Source: Daedaleopsis sinensis (taxonomy: Eukaryota; Basidiomycota; Agaricomycetes; Polyporales; Polyporaceae). Taken from it: a DNA stretch of 64,000 bases. The notes beneath the pieces are model-generated. The model saw only the letters and a list, made by a program, of their open reading frames with translations. It had not been told where the DNA came from and ran no database searches. This document shows positions 1 through 11,247 of this stretch, in pieces. Every line of letters begins with the position of its first letter. The first letter of the stretch is position 1. Position numbers and translations under genes: made by a program. The DNA lies in contig CM066308.1 in the NCBI GenBank assembly GCA_033807695.1, positions 1,302,001 through 1,366,000 of the forward strand, in the 5' to 3' direction.

Positions 1-1000
1 TCCGGCAGGACAACGTTTGGAACCTGTGCATCCGCGCGAAGGTTCTGTGGCAGACCGCCAGGCGTTACAGCTTCGACCGGAGCATCAGCTCGGACGACAA
101 GGTGCATTTTTTCACGAACGCTTGGCTCGAAGCGGATGCGATAGACGCTGCGCTTGATCAACATACTTGTGATGTGGACGAGGACCTCTTGTGGCAGGGT
201 CGCGATGCGTTGTCGATGTGAGTGGATCGTGCTGCAAAGTTGACTCCCGGGAAAGCCTGACGATCTCACAGGACGAAAATGTACGTTTCTTACGAGGTCA
301 AGCAGTACATACCAGAAATCACGACGTACGTAGGAGTCTGAGCGCATTCACGTTACTACTCATATAAGATGCTGATCATGCCTGACGATTATAGAGATGG
401 AATGCGCGACTTATATCGCGAGAAGATCTTAGAATGGCGTATGTATCTCCCTTCGAACAAACTACCCATATATTGAAACAGATCTACAGTTCGCAAGTTG
501 ATAGACACAGGCAAAGGGATGTGGCAGAGGCTGCAAGTCGACGACGACACAAGACGTCCGATTTTTAAATGCTGGCTACTCGGACAAATGATCCGGTATG
601 TCATGATGCATCGTGTGTTTGGGACGTGGGCGTTGAAACGCTGAATATCCTCAACCTTCCGCTGCGCGCCCAGCGCTTTGCAGTGCTACGAATCTGATCC
701 GACACTCCTGGCTGCGCTGGAAGCCTGCAAGGCTCTCGCGACTCCCATGGAGTACCTCATGCGACTATGGCCCTGTCAAGGTGAGTTCTTCGCGGTCGCG
801 CGCCCTCCCGCTGCTGAAAGTTGAGGTTGCGTCTAGAGCAAAGGGATACATGGCAACGCTATCGCTATCGTTTGATCGAGGCTTGTCTAGAGGCTGGCGT
901 CACACCGCCCAAGGCTTGGGTTCCTCCGATAAAGGCCGAAGATCCCAAAGACGGCTTTTCGACATCGCCTGTCGATCCGGAAAGTACATGCTCTGCATAA
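1..1000 (+). CDS. Zn2Cys6-family transcription factor, 3' part only (TF1)
   Basis: This is the C-terminal third of a fungal regulator; the zinc-cluster end lies outside the window. The first exon reads in frame from the window edge (NVWNLCIRAKVLWQ ... WLEADAIDAALDQHTC) to about position 220 and aligns along its length with the same segment of the four complete paralogs downstream. Five further short exons follow (YVSYEVKQYIPEITT, DGMRDLYREKILEW, MWQRLQVDDDTRRPIF, ESDPTLLAALEACKAL, QRDTWQRYRYRLIEACLEAG), each bounded by GT-AG signals at the places used by the paralogs. The reading frame stops at TAA 998-1000. The shared helix around LEADAI and the ending LIEACLEAGVTPP belong to the C-terminal part of the regulatory region. 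It resembles TF2 and TF3 more than TF4 and TF5. DNA binding is inferred from the paralogs, not seen. Confidence 0.72.
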
Positions 1001-1339
1001 TGTTGAGCTAGCATCGGGCCCAGTGGGGTCGCGACACGGCACTGTACTACTCAATTATCCTCGACTGACGAATGACCAGCGTAGCTGCAGCTGGAGGTAC
1101 AGCTACGGTGGTCGTCGGAAGTGAGACATATCCAAGTTATTTTAACGTAGTTGTTTGTATCGCTTTCTCTGCTTTTCTATGTCATCTTAGGAACTTAAAA
1201 AGCCCTCTGTCTACAAGTATATAAAGTAGTTCATCAAGCTGGCAGCGCTCGCCTTAGTACTAGCGAGTACCGGCGTCTAGACCTCCCCATCTGAATCATC
1301 TCGACATGCTGTGAGCGCTACACCACTCAACCTCAAACC
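1001..1339. other. Intergenic region between TF1 and TF2
   Basis: No coding exon is visible. It must hold the 3' flank of TF1 and the promoter of TF2. Confidence 0.5.
1218..1225 (+). promoter_or_regulatory. TATA-like box of TF2
   Basis: TATATAAA lies 114 bp upstream of the TF2 start codon, a plausible distance for a core promoter with a short 5' leader. It is called from sequence match and spacing only. Confidence 0.4.
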
Positions 1340-4306
1340 ATGAGTTGTATTGAACAATCTCCGGATCAAGAATACAGCATCGATGATCCTCTCTCTTGGC
1401 TTGACAGTCTTCCAGATACACAGATATTCTCTGAATGCACCAGCAACCTTGAAACTGACTTGGATTCCCTCCTGGCGACGCTAGATAGTACTACCTCTAT
1501 CCGCGATGACTCGCCGGTTGCGACCGCAACTGAACTTGGTTATCCTTTGACACTGGGTTCCCCTCCTTTGACACTGGGTTCCCCTCCTCTGCCAGCTATC
1601 ATCACTGGTCTCGCATATTCAACTTCGTCGCGTCCCTGCTCCTTAGACTCCGATTCATGTACAAGTACCAAGAAAAAGAAGGCCTCGCAAGATAACCCAC
1701 TGAGCCAACAACCAGCAAAGACAAGGGTATCATCCCGCCGAGCGCATAATTTCGTGGCGTGTCATGAATGGTAAACTACCAGATCTGTCTACGAATGGGA
1801 AATACTAGGTTGACGTCTGGCTCGGCAGTCGTATTCGAAAGGTCCGTTGCGATGGCATGAAGCCCATCTGCTTCAACTGCAAACGCCACGATCCCGAGAA
1901 AGAGAGCTGCGACTACGATCCCGCCCCGAGGCGCCGCGGACAAGACAGAGTGCCACGATTTCGCCCAGCCACGGCTAGCGAGCTCATGGAGCCACGGAGG
2001 TCACATCTTTGTCCAGAGTCCGACACCTGGGTCGGAGACGACTCGACTGTTGAGCCCTGGAGACGGGCAAGGGCCCCTCCATTAGACTTTGAGGTTGCTA
2101 TCACCTATGCAGCATTTCTTGACAAACTACTGATGAAACACGACTTCTAGAAAGCCCTCCATGGGTTTGACCCTAGTGCCTTTGACCCTCTCGATGTCGA
2201 GTCTTACCAGCTTCCGGAGCCCGTACCCGTTGAAAACATTGATGAGGAACAGGACCCCGCCGATGCTACGAATATGGTCGCCGAGCCAAGCATACAGTTC
2301 GTAAAGGACACATGGTGGGATGCCCTCCTCCTGCTGTATGCCCGCCAAGGGGTGGCCGGCGACGCGGCTGACGTTACGCTAACCGCCGACATCCGTCTCA
2401 AGACGACGCAGCGTGTCTTCTCCGATCTTCGTGCGACGTTGCGATCCTCGCTCCATTGGGCTAGCTTTCTTTACCTCCCGAGGTTCTTTGAGAGTATACT
2501 GAACACGTCGCGCCGGAACACTGTTCAGCCAAGTCTCTTGCTCAGCATGCTAGCTGTGGGAGCATTTGTGCAGAAAGACGGCAACAGAGCATTGCAGCTA
2601 GCAGAGCATGCCCAATCCGCGCTTCAGGCGAGTCTTCATTGCAACTGGATTGATGTCGGGCTTGTCCAGGCAGCTTGGGTAAGACATGATGAATGGTCTC
2701 TGTCGCTGGCATGGCTCATGACGATGCTTCGTTGACAGTATTTCATGTACTTCGAGTCGCAGGGACACCAGGAACATTCGGGACCGCGTTGTCGCTCATC
2801 ACTGCTCTTACTGGACTCCTTGATCCGTCTCCTCAGTCTCGCCTCACTCGACGCAGCCCACCCCGAATCTCGATATTCAATTTTTAGCATGCACGCTTCC
2901 ACGGTGGCCGATCCTTCCTCACATATATCTCCCAGCGTCGCCCAAGGATCCGTGCCAGGACTTCTCTTGTCCGATATGGGATCTTTTCCAGGTTATCCAG
3001 AAGCTCTTTCAAGCACTTGTGACTGCGATAAGCACACCGTTGCACAGCAATGGCCGACGGTCTCCGAGATCGCACCTCTTTGGGCTGCGACCACCATGTG
3101 GCCAGTTGCGATGCCGGAAGGGGAGATCTTGAAAGAAGAGCATCGTCGAGTGGTCTGGTCGGCGGTCATGCTCACTGCGGGTCACAACTCGTACAGAGTT
3201 GCAAGCGAAAGTCAGGACCGGGCCAGCGATATGTTCATCAAGGACTACCGCAACGTGCGTATTCCAGACAATGTTCATTGTGCCTCTCGACTCATATACT
3301 TTGCCGTAGCTTGCGCTTCTCTTCCCCGGGGAAGTGCTACGCCATGCTGGCCTGACACCAGTGCGGAGACGTAGCGTGTGGAATCTGTCTCTTCGCGCAA
3401 CGATACTTTGGCACACAAGCGTGCGCCTCCGAAGCCTACCATTCTCCAGTCCTGCAGAGAGGGCACAGTTCGCGACCGACATCTGGCTTGAGGCGGACGC
3501 CATCGAGGCAGAGCTTAACCGTCATTCTTGCAGCATAGAAGGCGGGATGATGTATCAAGCTAAAGAATATCTATTTTCGTAAGTGCTTCAATCTAGCTTC
3601 CCCGGCAGCATGTCACGGTAGACTCGGACTGAATAGGCCCACCGTAGGACGAGAATGTGCGTATTCAACCTCGAGTTCGAACCGCTCGCATATAGCCCGG
3701 CTACTAGGTGGGTGGTGATCACAATCGATTGCGTGCTCTACGACATTGCTAATGCTCATCAAAGTGGTGGCATGTCGAATATCTACCGCCAGAAAGCACG
3801 GATGTGGTGTACGCCAATCTACTTGTCAAACATCATTATTGGGCTCACATTGCTACAGTGCATACTCAGACGTGGGTGTGTAACCAAATGTGGGAATCCC
3901 TCAAGAACCCAAACGATGAGTTGAGGCGAAGGCCACTACTCGTGTTTTGGTTCATGGGTCACGTCTCCCGGTATGATAATAGTTCAAGCTCCTGTCTTAC
4001 AGGTGACTAATAGATCCACCTTTGAATGCGCAGCGCTCTGCTTCTGTATCAGTCAGATCTGAACCTTCAGGTACCGGCTCTGAAGGCTGCGAAGAGCTTC
4101 ACGGCGCCCCTCGAACTGCTCGTACGACTTTGGCCTGCCCGAAGTGAGTAGTATGTAGTGATGTCCATTTGTTACAATCTATCTGATCATCCGACGCACA
4201 TTTAGTTACGATCACACGGTGGCAAGTCCTCCGATATCAGTTGGTGAAGGCTTGTCTCGACGCTGGTGTGGCTCCGCCCGCGACTACTTTTCCTTCACTC
4301 TCCTGA
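1340..4306 (+). CDS. Zn2Cys6 transcription factor TF2
   Basis: Complete regulator in about ten exons. The first exon (1340-1770) encodes an acidic, Ser/Thr-rich N-terminus with SIDDPLSWLDSLPD, a motif shared with TF3, and ends VACHE plus two bases of the next codon. Exon 2 starts at 1829 and completes that codon as Cys, giving CHECRIRKVRCDG...CFNC...C, a CX2CX6CX6CX2CX9C zinc cluster followed by the basic linker RRRGQDR. The large exon to about 2680 carries the regulatory region (FVKDTWWDALLLLY, RNTVQPSLLLSMLAVGAF), and the next one carries LLLLDSLIRLLSL and EEHRRVVWSAVML. Short C-terminal exons match the paralogs one by one, and the last ends SLS-stop at 4304-4306. Such proteins bind CGG-type promoter elements in the nucleus; targets are unknown. 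The ATG was chosen because the homologous N-terminal motif follows it directly. Confidence 0.8.
1543..1584 (+). repeat. 21-bp tandem duplication inside TF2
   Basis: Two identical 21-bp copies (1543-1563 and 1564-1584, core TTTGACACTGGGTTCCCC) duplicate the peptide PLTLGSP in the N-terminal low-complexity segment. The length is a multiple of three, so the frame is kept. Identity suggests a recent slippage event. Confidence 0.9.
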
Positions 4307-5009
4307 GTTTCCTGCTACGGTATGATGATGTTAATCGCCGATTTCGATGGCCACATATGATGGTGCGCAGAACGAAGGGGACGGCGATGCCAGTGATCGC
4401 CATCTAGTAGTCAAATACTCCTTCAAATTCATATACGCATGGCCCGTTTGCAGCAGTTCCGAACCCCTCTACAATCAATACTCTACAATCAATAGGACGA
4501 TTGACATAGGCTCAGACTGTAAAATAGGATGCTGTTGCTCGATACCGGCGTTGTTTTAAGTTGAGTGTGTGTGTACTGCATACATAGCTCAACCGACTCA
4601 GGTTCCGAAACTACTAGTTGAAGTTCGCATTCAGCGGGTCTCTCAGACTGCTTGCAGGGGACTCCCAATCTCAGTGAGCAAGTACTAGTACTTACTAGTG
4701 ACATTGTCACCCACTTTGCAGTGCGCTTTGAGTGCGCTCCAAGTTCATTCGAAGCGGCGCGCGATCGCCAAAATGATTCGCATACTACTACTACCAGCCT
4801 ATACCGTAGCCAGCACAGCATACTTATCCGTCACGTGCAGCTCGGCTGCTAGTACTAAGTACTAGAGGAAAACGAGGCCACCGCGGTTTCTACTCCCCAG
4901 AGTCCCCACCACGGTCCACCTAACCCGTATCTCGCACCCGAACTCTTTGGCACCGTCTCTGATAACCACTTACCCGGCTCATGGATCCTTCCACGATGCA
5001 CTTAGTCTA
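4307..5009. other. Intergenic region between TF2 and an inverted-repeat element
   Basis: No exon recognised. It contains two copies of a short palindromic motif, AGTACTAGTACT at 4681-4692 and AGTACTAAGTACT at 4851-4863. Confidence 0.5.
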
Positions 5010-5823
5010 GAATCACCAAAGAGGAGGGGTGCAGAGGTCCCCCGTGGGAACGTCGGAGTATGAACATGCCGACGGCACTGGCCTTTATGTACGAGGCGCC
5101 GGGACTCGAGCCGCTCGGCAGCAACGACTCCATGCTACGACAGGCTACTCAGTACTCAGTACTTCGGAGCTCGAAGAGCCCGCGCACGGGCCCCCGAAGG
5201 TCGCGAAGAAGAAGCGCGCGCGCGCACAAGCCGAGCGCGAGGAGACGAGCGAGGACTCGGATCCCCGCGCGGCGGTGCGCAGGCTCGCGCTCCAGCAAGG
5301 CTGCGCGCGGGAAGGGCAAGAGCGTCGTCGGCCGCGAGTCCAATTCTCGTGACCCCTCCTGCGGCTACATACTCATACATTCATATATCTCATCATTGTT
5401 ATTTAGTTTCTCTTCACTAACCATAGCGCGGACTATCGAAGACAAGTCGGGAGAGACGTGCAGAGGGAGGACGCGTGGCGACGCGATACTTAGTAGACGC
5501 CGAAAGACTCGAGGTCAAAGTTGCCGTCGGCATGTTCACATGTCGGAAATTGCCGATGAGCATCGGGATGCATCGGGATAATCAGGATCATCCTGACGGT
5601 CAGCCACCGCATCCAGAGAGGGATTATTATAAATTATTATAGTCTAGGAAAATCATGAGGTAAGCTTCGGTAAGCGGTAAATAAAAGCTTGCGTTTGGAA
5701 ATCCATCCGGATGTATTCGGGATAAGATGGGAATGCTGACCTCATCCGGATGTACCCTGGGAATTTCCGACACACTCCGACGTTCTCACGGGGGACCTCT
5801 GCACCCCTCCTCTTTGGTGATTC
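5010..5823. mobile_element. Non-autonomous TIR element (MITE-like) in the TF3 promoter
   Basis: Positions 5010-5059 and 5774-5823 are inverted copies of each other over 50 bp with one mismatch; the outer end begins GAATCACCAAAGAGG. The enclosed 714 bp hold no transposase. The left half (about 5060-5350) is GC-rich and coding-like (open in more than one frame), possibly captured host sequence. The right half is AT-rich and contains a second, smaller inverted pair, TGTCGGAAATT at about 5538 against its complement ending at about 5772. No clear target-site duplication is visible at the outer ends. The right end lies 65 bp before the TF3 start codon, so the element probably supplies or displaces TF3 promoter sequence. 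Confidence 0.75.
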
Positions 5824-5888
5824 CAGCCTCTATTCAAAGGAACGACTATCTTCCGACACTTGAACTAGAGGCTGGTCTACGAGCCTAG

Positions 5889-8800
5889 ATGCACTCGCCC
5901 TCCTTGGAACTAGGCGCTCATGGCTTTCTCGAACCACAGATCAGAGTCGCCCAAACATGGAATCAAGAATTCAGCATCGGGGACACACTATATTGGCTTG
6001 ACAGTCTGCCAGAGATGCAACAAGTTTCGAATAACGGCACTAGTAGCCCATCATCCTGCTCAGTGCCTCCGCCTGCGACACCCGGAACGGTGGGGCCAGC
6101 CAGCCTTACTGACAGCTTTTCTCCACCCTCACCTACCGCGCTTACCTCTTCTCCGGTTGCACTGTTCCCCGCCTCTCACCATACATCGTCTTCGTCTTCC
6201 TCAGAGTCAGAGGGCTCTCGGAGAATCTCGAAGAAGCTGAAGGTAGCACTCGATTCAAGCCAGCCCCTGACAAAGGCGGGCGCCCCTCGAGTGCGCGTTT
6301 TTGTGGCGTGTCATGAATGGTGATATCATCAGGGCTCCTCATAGATGATTATACTGACATCAGGCGCACAGTCGAGTGCGGAAGGTTCGCTGTGACGGTG
6401 CAAAGCCCGTCTGCTTCAACTGCAAGCGCCATGATCCTCACATGGAAAGTTGTAACTACGACCCCGCCCCAAAACGCCGCGGACAAGATAAGGCGATAGG
6501 CTCCCGTTCTCGCACCCAGGCCATCGGCAGTAGATATTCGCGGAGGACGCTCTCGCGTTCGAAGCTCGGCACACTGGACAGAGACGTCATGTCTTGCCGA
6601 ACTGGGGCACGACATGCGAGACCGCCTTTATTGAACTTCGAGGTTGTTCTCATTTTCGCTCTAGCAATCATTCGCACGTCACTGACTCTCACTGCAATTA
6701 CCAGGAACTTCTTCATGAATTCGATCCTGCTGAATTCGATCCTGATGCCGTGGCATCGTATCAGCTCCCATGGGCGCCCGGGATTGCAGGCGATGCCGAT
6801 GAAGATGAGGAGGAGAACACCGGGCAGATGAGGCTTGCAGAGCCTAGCATACAGTTTGCGAAGGACACTTGGTGGGATGCGATGCTCATGCTGTATGCAA
6901 GCCATGATATGGGCGGCGACATCGCCGACGTCACGTTGACTGCGGACCTACGCCTTACGACTACACAGCGTTTATTCTCCGATCTCCATGCAATGCTGCG
7001 GGCCTCCATCCATTTCGCAAGCTTCCTGAACCTCCCGAGGCTCTTCGAAAGGGTACTAAACCCTTCGCGCCGGAATACCGTTCAACCAGGTCTTTTTCTT
7101 AGCATGCTTGCAGTCGGCGCGTTCGCGCAGAGTTATGAGACGAAGGACGGTGCGAAGGGTCGGAAGAGAGCGATGCAACTGGCAGAGCATGCCCATTCTG
7201 CTCTTCAAGCGAGCCTTCTCTCCAATTGGGTCGATATTGGGCTTGTCCAGGCAGCCTGGGTATGATGCGCAAATCGATTCTTGTTGACGGAGTCGCTCAC
7301 GTTCTTCTTCTCGACTAGTACATCACATATTTCGAGTCGCAAGGTCACCCGGAACATTCAGGGGAGCGCTGTCGCTCGGCGCTCCTATTGTTGGACTCTT
7401 TGATCCGCCTCCTCGAACTCACTTCACTCGACGCTAACCAACCAGACTCGCGCTATGAAATATTCGATCCGCAAGTTCCGGAGTCGATGTCCGATGCATC
7501 GCTAAACGGCACGCTCGCAGGCGTCACCCATGCTACACTCCCTGGAGCTACATTCGGCGGGATGGAATACACCAACGAAGGCCACTATGCTCAAATATCC
7601 CCCGGCTCGTGCGATTGCGATCAACACACCGTCGCGCAACAGTGGCCAGCAATCTCAGAGATAGCTCCGCTCTGGGCGGTGACGACGAAGTGGCCGGTCG
7701 CGCTGCCGGAATACGAAGTTTTAAAAGAAGAACATCGACGAGTTGTTTGGTCAAGCCTGATGCTCAGTGCTGGCCATAATATGTTGACAGTACCAAGCTG
7801 CCGACGCGATCCCAGCGAGTTGTTCATCAACGACTACCGGAATGTCCGTGGGCTTTCATTTCTCTGACGTGGTGACGCCTCCGTTGATAAATGCCGCCTT
7901 CAATACGATAGCTGTCACTTCTATTTCCAGGAGAAGTTAACGGTCATTCGGGCTCAGTCGAGTATGTAGGGAGGAGCAGCGTGTGGAGTCTGTGCCTTCG
8001 TGCAATAATGTTGTGGCACACTAGCGTGCGCCTGCACGACATACCGTTTTCGACCCCTGTCGAGAGAGCTCAGTTTGCAACCAAGCTCTGGCTAGAGGCA
8101 GACGCCATCGAAGCAGCGCTCAAACGGCACACTTGCGGTATAGAAGATGTGACGTATCATCAAGCCAGAGACTATCTCTTCATGTGGGTACTATTTGTCT
8201 CTGTCCTAGTGACTGTTACGTGCTGAGATAACTCCTCTCACTGGCAGGACCCAAATGTATATCTTTAACGATTACAATCAGTCATACGCACTCCACGCCT
8301 CCAGGTATAGATGAAACCCTCCGCGATTATCTAAATGTTAACGTATACGCAAATGATGATCACAGCGATGGCATGTGGGGATTATATCGCGAGAAGGCAG
8401 AGATATGGTGTACGTTCTATCACTCATGAGGAAACACATCCCCACTGATCTGATCTACACACTGCAGTGAAGACCCAGACCTGGGTGTGCGGACAAATGT
8501 ATGAGGCCTTGAAGAATCCGGACGACGACTCGCGGCAACGGCCTTTGTTCATATTCTGGTTGATGGCGCACATCATCCGGTACGCTGCTGCTTATTATTC
8601 ATCTGTAGATCACTAACCTTCTTCTTCCTCCGCACAGCGCTCTCGCTCTCTTCCAGGCCGATCCAACCCTTCGAGTGGCGCTCGAGTCTGCAAAGTCTTT
8701 CTCCGCACCCCTGGAGCTCCTTATGTGGTTTTGGCCTTCTCGAGGTGAGCCCGTGTGTTACTCATATATACAGCACGGTTCATCTGACGACATATTGGAC

Positions 8801-8915
8801 TCTCATATGTTTAGGTACACGGGAAATGTGGCAGGCCCTACGCTACGAGCTAGTGCAGGCATGTTTGTCAGGTGGTGTCGCACCACCTGATACTACTCTC
8901 CCGGGGCCTGTCTAG
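5889..8915 (+). CDS. Zn2Cys6 transcription factor TF3
   Basis: Complete regulator, same exon plan as TF2 and its closest relative here. Exon 1 has the shared motif EFSIGDTLYWLDSLPE and a Ser-rich stretch, then VACHE; the next exon completes the second Cys, giving CRVRKVRCDGAKPVCFNCKRH and a basic linker KRRGQDK. The regulatory region follows (FAKDTWWDAMLMLY, RNTVQPGLFLSMLAVGAFAQ; then LLLLDSLIRLLEL, CDCDQHTVAQQWP, EEHRRVVWSSLML). C-terminal exons include FPGEVNGHSGSVEYVG, WLEADAIEAALKRHTC and LVQACLSGGVAPP, ending at TAG 8913-8915. The gene begins only 65 bp after the inverted-repeat element, so its expression may differ from that of TF2. The alternative ATG at 5920 is in another frame and lacks the conserved N-terminal motif. 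Confidence 0.8.
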
Positions 8916-9896
8916 TTCCTACTATTTTATCCTTATAGCAGACTTATGTTTACTATATACTACGCTTACTTTGAGGACGGTGAGTCCTTCTTGCCTGCAT
9001 GATTGCATCTCCGAGACCCCACCTCTTGACTAGTACGCGGCGAGATTCAGTAAGTATACTAAGTACTAGTAAGTATTAATCCCTAGCCGAGCCGGTGAAT
9101 TCCCGACTTCGGCTCAGGGTACTTATGTTACCGCCGTGACAACGACATGCAGTCTCGACGTACCACCACCACCATGGACAGGGCTCCTTCGCCTTCGTCA
9201 ATGTTTTGAAATGCAACAAATCTACAAACATGCTCCCTGCAGCGGTCTGTCCAACAAGGTCTTCTGGCGTACTTACAGTTGCGTACTCCTAGTCTCGTAC
9301 GTAATCCGGCACTTTCCAACGAGTTAAGCTCACACAAGTTGCTCTCAGGATCATTCTGAGAGAACGAAGAAGCCCCGCGTCGCGATCAGTCGGACTCGGA
9401 GATGCACGCAACAGACATCAGCGAGTTGCGAAGCTGAAGCACTATGAACATATGGAATGTTCGTATTTTATGCCATCGTGACCCGTATTTCGTCAACTGA
9501 CATCCAGACCTTCGACCAGCAGCTGCATGTCTTCCGCCCTTCGTGAAGCATCACGACGGGGCAACGCCGGAACAAGCTCGCGCCGGGGGTCAGGCGACCT
9601 TCTGACGACGGATGGTCCGCCGTTATTCCCATCCACATACTCAGTACTGATCAGCACAACCTTCTCCTCCTCTACTCAATGTACGACGTTTAAGCAATAC
9701 TCTGATCACGACGAAGGGGCGACGACCGCCCAGGCGGTCCGGGACTTGTTCTTCTTCTCGTCGAGCGGACCGACATGGAGCCGCGAGCATTCTTCTCGCC
9801 GGCTGGCTGGAGTATAAATGCGCGATCCCTTTCTTAGAGGGAAAGGCGTCGTCCCCCGCGTCGTCCTCCACACGCACACACCGAATCACCGCTACT
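8916..9896. other. Intergenic region upstream of the acetylesterase
   Basis: No exon recognised. It includes the TF3 3' flank, a palindrome-rich stretch near 9055-9080 (ACTAAGTACTAGTAAGT) and the acetylesterase promoter. Confidence 0.5.
9813..9819 (+). promoter_or_regulatory. TATA box of the acetylesterase gene
   Basis: TATAAAT lies 84 bp before the start codon at 9897, in typical position for a strongly regulated secreted-enzyme gene. Confidence 0.55.
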
Positions 9897-10752
9897 ATGA
9901 AGACCTCCCTCCTCGCGCTGCTGCCGGCACTCGTTGCTGCTCTCCCGGCAACTCGGACGGAGCACGAGAAGCGCGCAACGCCGACGGTTTACCTTGCGGG
10001 CGACTCCACCATGGCTAAGAACGGAGGAGGTGCTGGCACTGGCACTGATGGTATGTCACAATCTGTCCTTTCTGTAGACTCGGGAACGACATGCTCACAC
10101 GAACCTACCAGGTTGGGGCCAGTACCTCGGTGCCTCCCTGAACCTCGCGGTCGTGAACAACGCGATTGGCGGTCGCTCCGCGCGCTCCTTCTCTAACGAG
10201 GGCCGCTTCCAGTCGATCATCGACGTCGTCAAGCCGGGCGACTTCGTCGTCATCGAGTTCGGGCACAACGACGGCGGCTCGCTGAGCACGACCGATAACG
10301 GGCGGACGGACTGCTCCGGGTCCGGCACGGAGGTGTGCACGAGCCCGACGACGGGCGAGAAGGTCTACACGTTCGTCTTCTACGAGGTGCAGGCGGCGAA
10401 GGCGATTCAGGCCAAGGGCGCGAACGTCATCATCAGCAGCCAGACGCCAGACAACCCCTGGGAGAGCGGCTCGTTCGTGTACTCGCCCTCGCGGTTCGTC
10501 GGGTACGCGCAGACGGCGGCCAAGGCGGTCAGCGCGGACTACGTCGACCACGGGCAGTACGTCGCGGACCGGTTCCAGGCGCTCGGAGCGAGCACGGTAG
10601 ACTCGTACTACCCGAACGACCACACGCATACGAGCCCGACCGGCGCGAACGTCGTCGCAGCGGCGTTCGTGAAGGCCGTGCTATGCGCAAACGACAAGCT
10701 CGCGCCGTTCGTCAAAAACTCGACGAGCAGCATTCCGGGGACGTGCCATTGA
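9897..10752 (+). CDS. Rhamnogalacturonan acetylesterase (CE12, SGNH hydrolase)
   Basis: Secreted esterase that removes acetyl groups from the rhamnogalacturonan I backbone of pectin. Two exons (9897-10050 and 10112-10752) join in frame at GT-AG. The protein starts with a hydrophobic signal peptide (MKTSLLALLPALVAALPA) and a KR processing site. The SGNH blocks are in order: GDSTM with the nucleophile Ser, the Gly of NAIGGRSARS, GHND with the oxyanion Asn, and the catalytic Asp/His in NDHTHTSP near the C-terminus. The total of about 264 residues fits single-domain CE12 enzymes. The coding sequence is strongly GC-biased at third positions, suggesting high expression. It is the only carbohydrate-active enzyme among the surrounding regulators. 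Confidence 0.92.
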
Positions 10753-11247
10753 TGGCCATGGATGGATGTCGTAACTCGCACTGTATGCTTTTGGGTTTGT
10801 ACAGAATTACGTATCATTCGATGTAGTGCATACCTGACTATAGTTCCACAAGACTCTCATGGACGGTCCCTCAAGCAAACGTGGACGAGAAGGGGTGGGA
10901 TTTGATGGGATCTAGCGACCCGGTGTAAGTACTTATGAGACAGGTCACAGCATGGTAAATGTCAATGTTGACTGGGAAGGGAGAAGGCATACACCCGAAC
11001 GGGCGTTCAGTATAAGCTTCAAACGGGCCCTCGCGAACACATTTAAGAACGGCAAGCAAGGTTCAGAATAAGTGCGACTTCTCATCGTTCTCAAGTTTTG
11101 CATATCATGGCTATGAGATCTTCCTGCAAGATATCAATGTATCCTCGACACGACTGTATTCTATTCTACAACAGCAGGGAAAGTCCCCAGTATCCGATAG
11201 CGAGAGATCAATTGCAAAAGCTACTATACCGTACGAAGTGATGTCCA
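10753..11247. other. Region between convergent genes
   Basis: Shared 3' flank of the acetylesterase (+) and TF4 (-). No coding exon seen. Confidence 0.5.

Noticed and set aside
5029..5581. Two overlapping open frames inside the 5010-5823 element
   Set aside because: GC-rich and basic, without recognisable domain or start context; kept only as a possible captured fragment.
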